A stretch of 58,358 nt of DNA, from contig JBLWGC010000007.1 in NCBI GenBank assembly GCA_048772705.1, positions 1 to 58,358 of the forward strand. The letters run 5' to 3'. The translations under genes were made by a program, and so were the position numbers. The stretch comes from Leidyana gryllorum EB-2025a. Lineage: Eukaryota; Apicomplexa. Below, one piece after another: positions 20,923 to 30,211 of the stretch. The notes under the pieces were generated by a model. The model was not told where the DNA came from. It was given only the letters and a program-made list of their open reading frames with translations, and made no database searches. The first letter of the stretch is position 1, and every line of letters begins with the position of its first letter.

Positions 20923-21312
20923 ATGCATCGTCTGACCCTTTTGGCATTCCTCCTGCCCGGCCTGTTGGCGGACTCGTGTCAGCCGAGCGCAATTTCACGT
21001 CCGTCACCGGGGGAATGCGATTGTGGAGATGGAAACGAAATCATTCCAAGTCTGCCAGAAGCAGTGGAAACCCCCAGCACCAGCACCACCCGACCCACAA
21101 CGGCGGCCACCACGGCTGCGACGACTACTGCGTCTTCTTCAGGTGGAGCTCGATGCGTAGGGATTGACGAGTGGGTACCCAATGTTCCCTACTGGGGAGG
21201 ACAGAAGGCTCAATATCGCGGATATTTGTACACAGCGAAATGGTGGACCTTGCAGGAGCCCTCTGCGTCCGCTTTCGAATGGAATGTGGACGGCGTCTGT
21301 TCCAGTGCTTAG
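20923..21312 (+). CDS. Small secreted chitin-binding protein (CBM5/12-like)
   Basis: 129 aa from ATG 20923, chosen because it begins a clean signal peptide (MHRLTLLAFLLPGLLADS); an upstream in-frame ATG at 20884 would spoil it. A Cys-containing segment follows, then a Thr/Ser-rich linker at ~50-80 that is probably O-glycosylated. The C-terminal module has WVPNVPYWGGQ, QYRGYLYTAKWWT and a final FEWNVDGVC. The AKWWT core with upstream Tyr/Gly is the hallmark of carbohydrate-binding module families 5/12, which bind chitin. No catalytic domain is present. It is likely extracellular or cell-wall bound. It converges on MCM7 with 82 bp between stops. Confidence 0.78.
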   Translation: MHRLTLLAFLLPGLLADSCQPSAISRPSPGECDCGDGNEIIPSLPEAVETPSTSTTRPTTAATTAATTTASSSGGARCVGIDEWVPNVPYWGGQKAQYRGYLYTAKWWTLQEPSASAFEWNVDGVCSSA

Positions 21313-21394
21313 ATGCGTCCGGAATTGAACATTACAAACAATCGTACACACAATGCTAGCTATACTTGTCGATGTAAAGAAACGATCTAATCAA

Positions 21395-23815
21395 TCAGTC
21401 ACGCATGGCGAGATCATCATCATCTTCCTCCTCAGCCTCCTCGTCCTCTTGGATGGGGCCCTCCATAAACTTGAATCGTTTACGTTGAGGCCCATCCCAC
21501 ATCATCGTGCCCATATGCACCATATTGTCAACGAGTTCTTCCACCAGACCGACTGGAAGGTCCTCCTGTTGGGCTTCTGCCAGCGCACTCTTGAAGTTGA
21601 TCCAGCTTCCGGGTCCAGTACGTCCCCGCGCCTTAGTTCTATCTAAACGTTTCAACATATCCATCATGCGGCTGCGGTCACGGCTACCCAGATCTTCGGG
21701 GGCAGAAACATCTGCTGCTGCGCGCGCCCCGAGAATGCTTTGTTTGCTCGCCTGACAAAGTCGGAGGGCTTCGTGGAAATCGCTGGGTAATATCTCGTCG
21801 CTGAACCGGAGCCGTGCCAATGCTTGAGACATTCGCAACAGACCAAACAGAGTCCGGGGAGTGGTGTAGGTGGACTCCTCGTGAGATCCGCGGGATTGTC
21901 GATCGATCCGGCGAAGGTCGACATAGTGCTCTCCGATCTCATCGGCCAACTCACGAGACATTTTGGGAATATAGTTCTTTGCGCGAGCGACCAAAGCTCG
22001 GATCTGACGGTTAGTCAATGGCTTGAAACTCTCACCCTCTCCGGTCTCAATATCATCGATTCGGTGATCTTTGTGGATTTTGAGGAGATATCGAGCCATA
22101 TTCAGATCCTTCTCGTAAGTACCGCCCTGATCCAGCAGCAAGAACACTATATCGAAACGACTCAGTAAGGCGGCTGGTAACCCAATGTTCACCACAGCGC
22201 TCTTCGTAATGTCATATCGCCCAAACACAGGATTCGCGGCCGCCAATATCGTCGTTCGGGCGTTCAGTGTTGCCACCAATCCGGCTTTGCTGATACTCAC
22301 AGTCTGCTGTTCCATCACCTCGTGAATGGCAGTTCGGTCACTCTCTTGCATCTTGTCAAACTCATCCACGCAACAAACTCCATTGTCAGCCAGCACGATA
22401 GCACCGCCCTCCAGCGCGAACTCCCCCGTCACAGGATCCTTCGTCACTGACGCTGTCAAACCCACACCGCTCGCTCCTTTGCCACACGTAAAGTGGGCGC
22501 GAGGTGCCACACTGCACACTCGCAGTAGCAATTGACTCTTTGCGATACCCGGATCACCCATCAATAAAATATGGATGTCACCACGAATCTTCAGTCCGTC
22601 CCCGTGACACTCAGTCGCACCCCCCACCAGCTGCAGCAACAGAGCCTTCTTGACATCGTCATGACCGTGGATAGCCGGCGCCAAACTCGCTGCCATCTTG
22701 CTGTACAAGTCGGGGGTGTCGCGGATGATCGCGTTGATCTCTGCAGACGCTGCTTCTTGCGCCATTTCAGCCGTCTCGTATACACTGCGATGAGCCTCAA
22801 CGTAGTGCACCTCCATCACTGTGGGACTGGCTTGACTAGCCTTGGGATGCCGATATCCTCTCTCAACCACAGGTAAAAATACGCCGCCAACAGTCACTGC
22901 CATCCCAGGGGCAACGGTCTTACACAACTCGCCTTGCAGAACAATCTTCAGTTGTCGCGGAATAGCTCCCGGAGGCACCAAGTGGGGCAACTCCTGAATC
23001 CGAGCCTCCTGCCGCTTCACGAATTTGCTATCACGACTGCTCATCACCAGAGTATCTCCTCTCCGAGCAGTCTTACAAGACTGGCTGGTACAACTCGTCA
23101 GGGGCGTGAAAGTGGGAGCGTCAATGTGCTGAAACTCGTAGTGACCACACTCCTCGCACCGATACACCGCAACCTTCAAAGATGGCTTCACCGTCGACAC
23201 TTTCGATACGATACCATCAATCTTGCTCAACCCACCAACATGGTGAGCTCGCAAATTGTGAATCGCCACGGCGGTCTGTTTGACCGGGGGTAGCAAGCGA
23301 ATCTCGTAAGGAACCCGATACGACATTGGTAACTTCAACGCATTGTTCAGTCGTTCTTGCATCTGGTTTTCAATCTCATCGACTCCACATGTACTGTTCG
23401 GGAAGTACTCGGAACGAATGCCTTCTACAACTTCGTACAGAAGAGCTAATGACCGTTGCGTATTCGTGATTACAGTGTTAATCACATCTGCACCCTTGTC
23501 GACTTCATTGGGGTTGTAGTGATATGTTCCGTCGGGATGGCCAAAGAAGGATAAGATATCATCTGCCTTGATCTCGAGAACTTTGTCTCCTTTAGAAAGC
23601 TTCTCTATACCATTGAGGTAGGGGGTGGCCCTCTGCTGACTTTGGGTCTTGTTCACCTTCCCGGCAGGGGTCTCCCCATCAACTGCAAACTCCACCAGAA
23701 AGTCTCGGAGCTTGCGTTTTTGAGCAGCATAATTGCCCACTGCCCGTACAAAAGCCGCAGGATTCACATGACCTGTGATCACGCGCGAGGCCGCGGCCGG
23801 AGGTCGTTGACTCAT
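21395..23815 (-). CDS. MCM7: MCM7 replicative helicase subunit
   Basis: Single exon, 806 aa (human 719). It is part of the hexameric MCM2-7 helicase of nuclear DNA replication. The zinc finger CEEC...CTSQSCKT (~220-245) and the following RRGDTLVMSSRDSKFVKRQE segment match MCM7 rather than MCM5. AAA+ core: Walker A MGDPGIAKSQ, Walker B VCCVDEFDKM, arginine finger LLSRFDIVF. There are extra residues near 55-85 and a longer acidic C-terminal tail. Its start lies 80 bp from the divergent start of a CKS gene, so the two probably share a promoter. Confidence 0.95.
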   Translation of the reverse strand: MSQRPPAAASRVITGHVNPAAFVRAVGNYAAQKRKLRDFLVEFAVDGETPAGKVNKTQSQQRATPYLNGIEKLSKGDKVLEIKADDILSFFGHPDGTYHYNPNEVDKGADVINTVITNTQRSLALLYEVVEGIRSEYFPNSTCGVDEIENQMQERLNNALKLPMSYRVPYEIRLLPPVKQTAVAIHNLRAHHVGGLSKIDGIVSKVSTVKPSLKVAVYRCEECGHYEFQHIDAPTFTPLTSCTSQSCKTARRGDTLVMSSRDSKFVKRQEARIQELPHLVPPGAIPRQLKIVLQGELCKTVAPGMAVTVGGVFLPVVERGYRHPKASQASPTVMEVHYVEAHRSVYETAEMAQEAASAEINAIIRDTPDLYSKMAASLAPAIHGHDDVKKALLLQLVGGATECHGDGLKIRGDIHILLMGDPGIAKSQLLLRVCSVAPRAHFTCGKGASGVGLTASVTKDPVTGEFALEGGAIVLADNGVCCVDEFDKMQESDRTAIHEVMEQQTVSISKAGLVATLNARTTILAAANPVFGRYDITKSAVVNIGLPAALLSRFDIVFLLLDQGGTYEKDLNMARYLLKIHKDHRIDDIETGEGESFKPLTNRQIRALVARAKNYIPKMSRELADEIGEHYVDLRRIDRQSRGSHEESTYTTPRTLFGLLRMSQALARLRFSDEILPSDFHEALRLCQASKQSILGARAAADVSAPEDLGSRDRSRMMDMLKRLDRTKARGRTGPGSWINFKSALAEAQQEDLPVGLVEELVDNMVHMGTMMWDGPQRKRFKFMEGPIQEDEEAEEEDDDDLAMRD

Positions 23816-23895
23816 TACTATTGAATTATGTCTGAAATAGGGTTTTTGTGTATGTCTGACACACGTGTGTGCTGGACGCTCGACGGAGACACAAT
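23816..23895. promoter_or_regulatory. Divergent promoter MCM7/CKS
   Basis: Only 80 bp separate the two start codons, so both transcription starts and any shared elements must fall here or inside the genes. I see no canonical TATA box. Inferred from layout. Confidence 0.5.
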
Positions 23896-24326
23896 ATGTC
23901 GAAGACGGAGGAAGTGCCGCGCAACTTGACTATATCAAATGTTAGAGACGACGAATGGATAGACCACACCACAGACTATGGCATCAGCATGGTTTACAGT
24001 CCTCAATATTCAGACAGTGATTATGTCTACAGGTAGGGCAGACCTCAGCAAAGCGCGCGTTCGACACTACCCTCAGACATATCCGATGTTCGTCCAGACT
24101 GTTTAAGCTAGTTAGACAACACATGGCCAGCTCTGGCAGCCCCCTGCTTTCCGTTGAGATACTGACCAAACAGATAGGCATTGCAATGAGTTTGGATTGG
24201 GAACATTACCTGACACACACGTGGGTAGAAAAGCTTAAAGCCGCCCTCCATCCATTCATTCATTTCTCCTCATTCAGGCGATCAAAAGTGCTGCTCTTCC
24301 GTCGCAAAAGGCGAGACACATCCTGA
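23896..24326 (+). CDS. Cyclin-dependent kinase regulatory subunit (CKS), divergent
   Basis: Three exons: 23896-24032, 24077-24220 and 24278-24326, with introns of 44 and 57 nt, giving 109 aa. CKS landmarks appear in order: VYSPQYSDSDYVYRHI (family YYS.KY.D..YEYRH), a LFKLV helix, DWEHYLTH (family GWVHYM.H) and a C-terminal VLLFRRKRR (family ILLFRRP). The Arg, Trp and final Arg that bind phosphate on CKS partners are present. The HEPEPH hinge is shortened to HTRSK. CKS docks phosphorylated substrates to cyclin-CDK complexes. Divergent from MCM7, convergent with CDC50 (123 bp). The splice phases are exact, but the family call rests on short motifs. Confidence 0.75.
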
Positions 24327-24449
24327 ACCTACTCCTTGCACTTAAATCAGTCTTTGATCAATTCTGTTTGCCTTTGGTCCACTTGAGGAAGCGGACGTCT
24401 CCGAGAATTCTGAGTGTCAAGATTGATCAGACAGCGTTTGTGGATCTTC

Positions 24450-25743
24450 CTACCTCGGGTCTCTGCGGTTTCGCACTGCCATACACAGTCCGACCACAAA
24501 GAACAACGATCCCAAAGTCACGAAAATGACTCCTAGGAAGGGATTCTTGCCCCCTAGCCAGCTAGTTGTTGAGAGTACCAGAAACTTCCTGCCGCCGAAA
24601 TAACCAACAGGATAACCTGAAAGCCAGAGTCAACGTCGAAGACACGGTGCTCAAATCTGTCGATCTTACGATTCATGACATCTACAACAGCAGGAAGTTC
24701 AACGTCATCATCTATCCGAGCGTACAGCTTTCTGTGGTGGTTAGATATGATCTTTCGATGCCGGATAGGGTCTCTTACCGGAAGTTCGGTAGTGCGGCAT
24801 TGCGCATCCAGACCATGAAATGTGGATTTTCCATCTTGCCTGGGAAGATGTCTTCATCCAACCATTGGTCCAGCTTCTGCAAAGCGGGATTGTCATCTCC
24901 TTCGGGATTTTTGAACCGCGTCCGCATAGTCGCTGGCCACACGATATCATCTATTGCATCGTGTAATCTGCGAGGTTGATATGGAGAGGATGAGCATTGC
25001 GCACGGATCTGACTGAGCTCACTGATAGTAATTAGTGGCCGAACTACGTAAGCTGAAGGTGTCATTGAAGACGGAGCGTGCAGCGAGGCCGCAAGGAGTC
25101 AATATTCGGTAACCGTCATCTGACATGAGGGCAGGCTCACAATCTGACAAGCGAGAGGCGTCGATAATGATCTCGCCTCTTTGAAGATTATGGATGGCAC
25201 GTGGATATGGCATTGAATGTCTCACTGAAGTTGAGCATTACTTCGGCTGAGCATATATCGTCGATGGTTCTGGTAGAATTTGGTGAGTGAGTAATACATA
25301 TAGACAGGTGCCGGTATGGTGACTCTGCCGGAGTTGTCAGTTCGTAGATTGCTTCCTCGGCAGTCAGTGGGGAGGAGATTGAGGTTTAGTAAACATCCAC
25401 CTGTTCCCAAGCAGTCTGGCTCGGGGTCGGCGTAGTTGACCTGTGGGCTGTTTGACGCTTGTTACTGGTTTCAGTGGGCTCACGACGCATTCAACGACTC
25501 CGTTGCTGGTCTGTATGAGGACGACGCCTGGGTGTAAGTGTGAGTAGTTGGTGGGAAAGATTTACCAAGTGCAATGAAGCCAATGCCGAGTATCGCAAGG
25601 GCTATAGTCATCCATCGTGGGGCGAGTACGGGTTGCCAGGCAGATATCCTTTGTTGGGCGAAGGCGGTGTTTCTGACACCGCCCATCTCCTGGTCGGACT
25701 TTCCCTTGGTACTTCCGCCCTCATTGGCACCTTTTGTTGACAT
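24450..25743 (-). CDS. TMEM30: CDC50/TMEM30 flippase beta subunit
   Basis: Seven exons: 25743-25566, 25527-25484 (44 nt), 25440-25226, 25178-25023, 24967-24779, 24731-24670 and 24616-24450. The total is 336 aa with exact phases and introns of 38-55 nt. This family is the obligate partner of P4-ATPases that flip phospholipids in Golgi, endosome and plasma membranes. Motifs: NTAFAQQRISAWQP before TM1, the extracellular VYMYYSLTKFYQNHRRY, LTPCGLAARSVFNDTF, RFKNPEGDDNPA, FMVWMRNAALPNFR, then STTSWLGGKNPFLG leading into TM2 and a short basic tail. The cytosolic-TM-loop-TM topology is complete. Confidence 0.93.
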
Positions 25744-25787
25744 ATGGAGAGTTGGTTAGAACAGAAAAATCACTATCTAAGTGGGTA

Positions 25788-26633
25788 TTATGATGTCGAT
25801 TCAGGGTGGAGCTGAAGAGCATTTGCTCGGATGTTGAAGGGACCTTTCTCATTTCCTAGGGTCTTTCCATCATGTCCAGCTACGCCTGCATCAGCAATGA
25901 GGGTGGCATTGTGATTATTTCGGCCGTCATTGGTGACCAAAGCCACGTGGGCTGGATGAATGTTTTGGCTGAGCTCTTCTTCTGGGGTTGCTGCGATGTC
26001 ATTGGAATTTCTGTACTCAAGAGCTCCGAATTTGCTTCCAACGGGAACTGCTGCTATATCGTGTACCCTGACTTGGACATTGGGCAATCCCTCCTCTTCG
26101 TGATTCTGTCTCTGAATGATGGCCACAGCTTTGGCCGTCTTGTCGAGGCGATCGAGCGCCACGGTTTTGGGGTTTCCCGTGTAACCGGGAGAGTAGCTAC
26201 CAGCTAAAGCGCTGTCTCGCGAAAGTTGGGCGACGAGCAAGTTTTGCGGTGTGGGCCCTTGAAGCTGTTTGTAAGACTCGGGATCCAAGTGGCAATTAGC
26301 AGCAACTGAAAGTCGGCCGTCCTTTGCCCTCCGAACCACTGAGGCTCCGACTGTGGGCAATACCTGGGCCGGCAGCGCAGCTCCTGCGAGCGCGGCATTC
26401 AAATATTGGGTTCCAGTCACTTTCCGGAATCTCGACGTCCACTGGGTGGCAGCTTGGGTCGCGGGGGGGGGGTTCCTCGGCTGGTCTTGTGCACTGGTGA
26501 AGGAGTCCTCATCGAACCCCGACGCGCTCGCAGCCCCCGAAAAGAGGCTCTCTGCCGCAATTAACACTCCACTTGCAGTCTGAGACTGTCCCTTGTGTGA
26601 CGACTTGGGTTTGACCCGTACTGCTCCTGCCAT
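25788..26633 (-). CDS. Unknown protein P1, paralog of P2
   Basis: 281 aa from ATG 26631-26633 (the open frame extends further upstream to 26717). No intron, no signal peptide, no membrane segment; low complexity with Ala, Asn and Ser. It begins MAGAVRVKPKSSHK; the protein at 29308-30135 begins MGSAVRVTPTSSPK. The two share further ordered segments (DGRLSVAAN versus KQRLSVAAQ; ALVTNDGRN versus HFVTMDNRG). They look like diverged paralogs flanking DDX1. The start is 43 bp from the divergent DDX1 start. Function unknown; possibly a structural protein. Confidence 0.65.
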   Translation of the reverse strand: MAGAVRVKPKSSHKGQSQTASGVLIAAESLFSGAASASGFDEDSFTSAQDQPRNPPPATQAATQWTSRFRKVTGTQYLNAALAGAALPAQVLPTVGASVVRRAKDGRLSVAANCHLDPESYKQLQGPTPQNLLVAQLSRDSALAGSYSPGYTGNPKTVALDRLDKTAKAVAIIQRQNHEEEGLPNVQVRVHDIAAVPVGSKFGALEYRNSNDIAATPEEELSQNIHPAHVALVTNDGRNNHNATLIADAGVAGHDGKTLGNEKGPFNIRANALQLHPESTS

Positions 26634-26676
26634 ACTTGTGTTAGAAATAAAATAGTTGACACTCTTTTTGGTGCAA
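26634..26676. promoter_or_regulatory. Divergent promoter P1/DDX1
   Basis: 43 bp lie between the start codons. The spacer includes AAATAAAATAG. Sharing is inferred from spacing. Confidence 0.45.
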
Positions 26677-29390
26677 ATGTCCGCCTTCGAGGAGTTGGGG
26701 GTATGTCCAGAGATCATTCAGGCAATTGAAGAAGACGGCTGGCTGCTCCCTACTCCGATTCAGGGGGAGTGTATCCCGTATATACTCAACGTAAGACGAT
26801 CTGCTCTAAATCCAGACTCTTGAAGGGTGCCGACGTCTGCGCTGCCGCTGAGACTGGAAGTGGCAAAACTGGCGCCTTTGGCCTTCCGTGTCTCCAGATC
26901 GTTCACGAGACATTGAGACAGAAAGCCGTTACGACTACGGCTGCGGCCAAACCGGCTACGGTCAAACTCGGATTGGATTTGACAGACAAAGATCCCTTCG
27001 TCTTGGGGTCCCCGGACTTGACGGAGGCCAAATGTGATGAAAAATCTCGCTGGAATGGTATTCGATGTCACGGAGATATCGCCGGAGGCGCTTATCAGTT
27101 TGAGTTGGAGGTGTTGGGCGAAGGTCTCGTTCGAGTTGGAGTCAGCTCAGCCTCCGCTTCCCTCGAATTAGGAAAATGCCCCCGCGGATGGGGGTACGGA
27201 GCCACGGGGAAAAAGAGTTGGAACAACAAGTTTGAGGATTATGGCCTCCCTTTCGGCCAGGGAGATACTATCGGTGTGCTGATCGATCGAGACGCACGAA
27301 CTGTCAGTTTTGCGAAGAACGGACAGAACCTCGGGGTCGCTTTTGCACTCCCCCCACAAAGTGATGGACAGCCCTTAAAACCTCATTTGTGTGGTAAAGG
27401 ATTCCACGTTCGACTCAATTTTGGCCCATCACTCCAATATCCCATCTCTGGCTACAGCCCATTGTCGGACATCAAACCAGAGCATTCATTGAGCACAATG
27501 GCCGAAAGTGAGTTGTCTCTGTGCACTTGGAGCTCTCATCACATATGTGTGTGTCGCAGGCTTGAACAAGATTGGGGCTGGCAAACGTCATCCTCTGTGT
27601 CTGGTTCTGGAGCCCACTCGCGATCTCGCCATGCAGACTTACAACTGTATGGTCCATTTCTCCAAGTATCTCGAAGCCCCCGACATCCGAGTGACTTTGT
27701 GTGTGGGTGGCGTCGACGAGAGAAAGCAAAAGGATGAATTACAAAAAGGAGTGAGTGGGACCGCTGAGTGTCGTCACTCGAATCATTCGAATTCCACAGA
27801 CTGACATTGTGGTTGGAACGATCCCAAAGATTGGTCAATGGGAAGGTCGGAAGGAACTGTCACTGGAGAAATTGCGGTTTTTGGTTTTGGACGAAGCGGA
27901 CGATCTGATCAAAAACGATGATCGGAACAATGTTCCTCGTTTTAAGCAAATGGCGAGCCGATCCACCGGCGCCAAAGTGCAGACGCTCTTCTTCAGTGCC
28001 ACTCTGCACTCTCCAGAAGTGCGAAAAGCCATTGAGAAGCTGACGAACACACCGGTATGGGTCGATCTGAAAGGCAAACCGACCGTCCCGGAGACTGTCC
28101 ATGCCGTGGTATACACTGTCAACCCCAATAAGGTGAGTGACCACTGTCACTTCGCAGCGATGGCCTCGACAGCCACTGGCGGTGAATCCCGTAAACCCGA
28201 ACATCCGACCGGCCACCGATGGTGTGCACGCCCGCGATCAGATTACCACTCAGTCCCCAGAGTCGTTGTCTGAGAAAGTCAAGTTGCAAAAGATGCAACT
28301 GGCAGTGTATATCGCCGACACTCTCAAGATGGAGAGCTGTATGATATTCTGCCGAACGAACGTCGATTGCAATAACTTCGAGACCTATCTGAACGCATTG
28401 GGGGGGAGCAAAGGATTCGCCGGTAAAGTCGAGGGAGGCAAAGAGAATCCCTACAGCTGTGTTGTGTTGGCGGGAATGCGAGAGCAATCGGAGAGAATAA
28501 TGAATTTGAAACACTTCAAAGACGGCGACGTTCGCTTTCTCATCTGTACCGATGTCGCGGCACGCGGAATTGATATAAAGGAACTCCCTTTCCTCATCAT
28601 GTTGACTCTGCCCGATGAGTCCGATCAATGGTTCCACAGAGTCGGCCGTGTTGGTCGCGCTGATAATATGGGTCTCGCAATCTCGTTGGTCAGCACCGTC
28701 AAGGAGAAGGTGTGGTATCACAAATGTAACAACCGCGGCCAAGGATGCACTAACACTCGTCTAACTACTCAGGGCGGCTGCTGTATTTGGTATGATGAGC
28801 CGTCGTACTTCAAAGGTGGGCTCGAAAACGTCCTCTCCCACAGAAGAAATTCTCGCGCAGCTTTGGAAGAGAAACTCGGGTTCGCTCTCCCTCAAATGAA
28901 CCCCGCCACACTCAGTGTGCCCGGAATCCTCGATATGGGAAAACGCGTTGACGCCGGGGGTAAAACCGAAGAGAAAGGTGGGTGGCTTGACAGCGACCGT
29001 CGGTTCGACCGACCGTTATCTGTTCCCAAGTCTCCGTGTGTGTGTGTCTGTGTGTGGGGGTGTGTGTGGGTGTGGGTGTGAGTGCGTGTGCGTGTCTCTC
29101 TCTCACTCTCTCACTCCCCTCCTCCCCCCCTCCCCCAGCGTTCGCTCTCTCCCCCAACGGTTGTTGCAGACAAAGAGAGGAAGCTGAAGGCTTTGCGAGT
29201 TGGGGCATCGAAAGCGGGCGGCGCTACGGTTGAAGATAAGGGAGAAATTCGAGGAGCAATGATTATGTATGGGAAAGCTCGCAATGATGTGACGACCCAA
29301 GAAACTGTCAAGAGAACAGAAGCCCTTTTGGCCGCAGCCCAGGAACTAGCATCTTTGGAGGCAAATCTTCAGGCCCAGTACGTGGCATGA
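26677..29390 (+). CDS. DDX1: DDX1 DEAD-box RNA helicase with SPRY domain
   Basis: Six exons: 26677-26790, 26826-27507, 27560-27750, 27800-28132, 28158-28977 and 29170-29390, giving 786 aa (human 740). The Q motif [13 protein letters not shown] leads to [20 protein letters not shown] domain is then inserted ([39 protein letters not shown]), the hallmark of DDX1. Later motifs: [38 protein letters not shown] and [16 protein letters not shown]1 acts in RNA transport, tRNA ligation and RNA repair complexes. Intron 1 is 35 nt. Intron 4 is 25 nt (28133-28157), or 40 nt if the next CAG at 28172 is used; both keep phase. Its last 83 bases overlap P2. Confidence 0.95.
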
Positions 29391-30135
29391 GCCTCTCGCT
29401 CTCGGTGTGAAGATTCAGTTTGGGGGGTCCCGTCTGCCCCACCAAGTAGGCATGTTGAGATCCACTGGGCAGTTGCCACAAAGCTCTGGAGAACTGGCGG
29501 TCTTCTGAACAGCTGGAGGCTTTTTGGCTGTGAGGGTCGACTCGGAGTTGTGCCTTAATGATGCCGTCTCCTTCTGCTGGTGCTGGAGGAAGAGGCGTGC
29601 CGAGTGCCACAACGTTGTTGACACTCGAGGCTTCCATAGGAATGTCACACTCCTGCATTCCGCGATTGTCCATTGTGACAAAGTGAGTCACGGAACCATT
29701 GGGGTTGATGACCTGTGTAGCGCTGACTCCGCGCTCAACCACAACCGGCTTGTGACGAATCTTGTGACTTCGGGACGCTACCGACTGACCGACCAACGCG
29801 CCTCGGGAGGTGGGAGGCTGAAGCGCGGTCTCGTCAGTGGTCGCTTGTGCCGCCACACTCAGTCTCTGCTTGCCGTCAGGTCCGCTCGCGCCGAGCCCGT
29901 AGAGTTTCACTGAAATACGAGACCTCGGGCGGCTGGAGGAGGTTTGTCCCACTTGTCTCGCCGAAATTAGAACTTGAGAGTGATCAGTGTTGGTTTTGAT
30001 CGAAGCCCCCGTAGACGTTAGAGCATCGCTCCATGTTGGTGTGAGAGTGAAAGCCAACACCGCTCCTCCGGCTGCTGCTGCTGCTGCTTTGGACTTGGGG
30101 GACGAGGTGGGAGTGACTCGCACAGCTGAACCCAT
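29308..30135 (-). CDS. Unknown protein P2, paralog of P1
   Basis: 275 aa, single exon, start ATG 30133-30135. It shares its N-terminus (SAVRV.P.SS.K), an RLSVAA segment and an FVTMDNRGM-like segment with P1 at 25788-26633. There is an Ala run after residue 16. No membrane segment or signal peptide. Its 3' end runs 83 bases into the last DDX1 exon in antisense. The two paralogs share orientation and flank DDX1, which suggests a local duplication spanning or skipping DDX1. Function unknown. Confidence 0.65.
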   Translation of the reverse strand: MGSAVRVTPTSSPKSKAAAAAAGGAVLAFTLTPTWSDALTSTGASIKTNTDHSQVLISARQVGQTSSSRPRSRISVKLYGLGASGPDGKQRLSVAAQATTDETALQPPTSRGALVGQSVASRSHKIRHKPVVVERGVSATQVINPNGSVTHFVTMDNRGMQECDIPMEASSVNNVVALGTPLPPAPAEGDGIIKAQLRVDPHSQKASSCSEDRQFSRALWQLPSGSQHAYLVGQTGPPKLNLHTESERLMPRTGPEDLPPKMLVPGLRPKGLLFS

Positions 30136-30211
30136 ATTTTTTTGTGTCGTGAATTGTGATAAGGAGAAGGTGAAAACCAGATTCGTGTGATATATAAAGT
30201 AACAATGTTTC

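Noticed and set aside
21395-23815. Assignment of the MCM gene as MCM5
   Set aside because: Zinc-finger spacing and the segment after it match MCM7.
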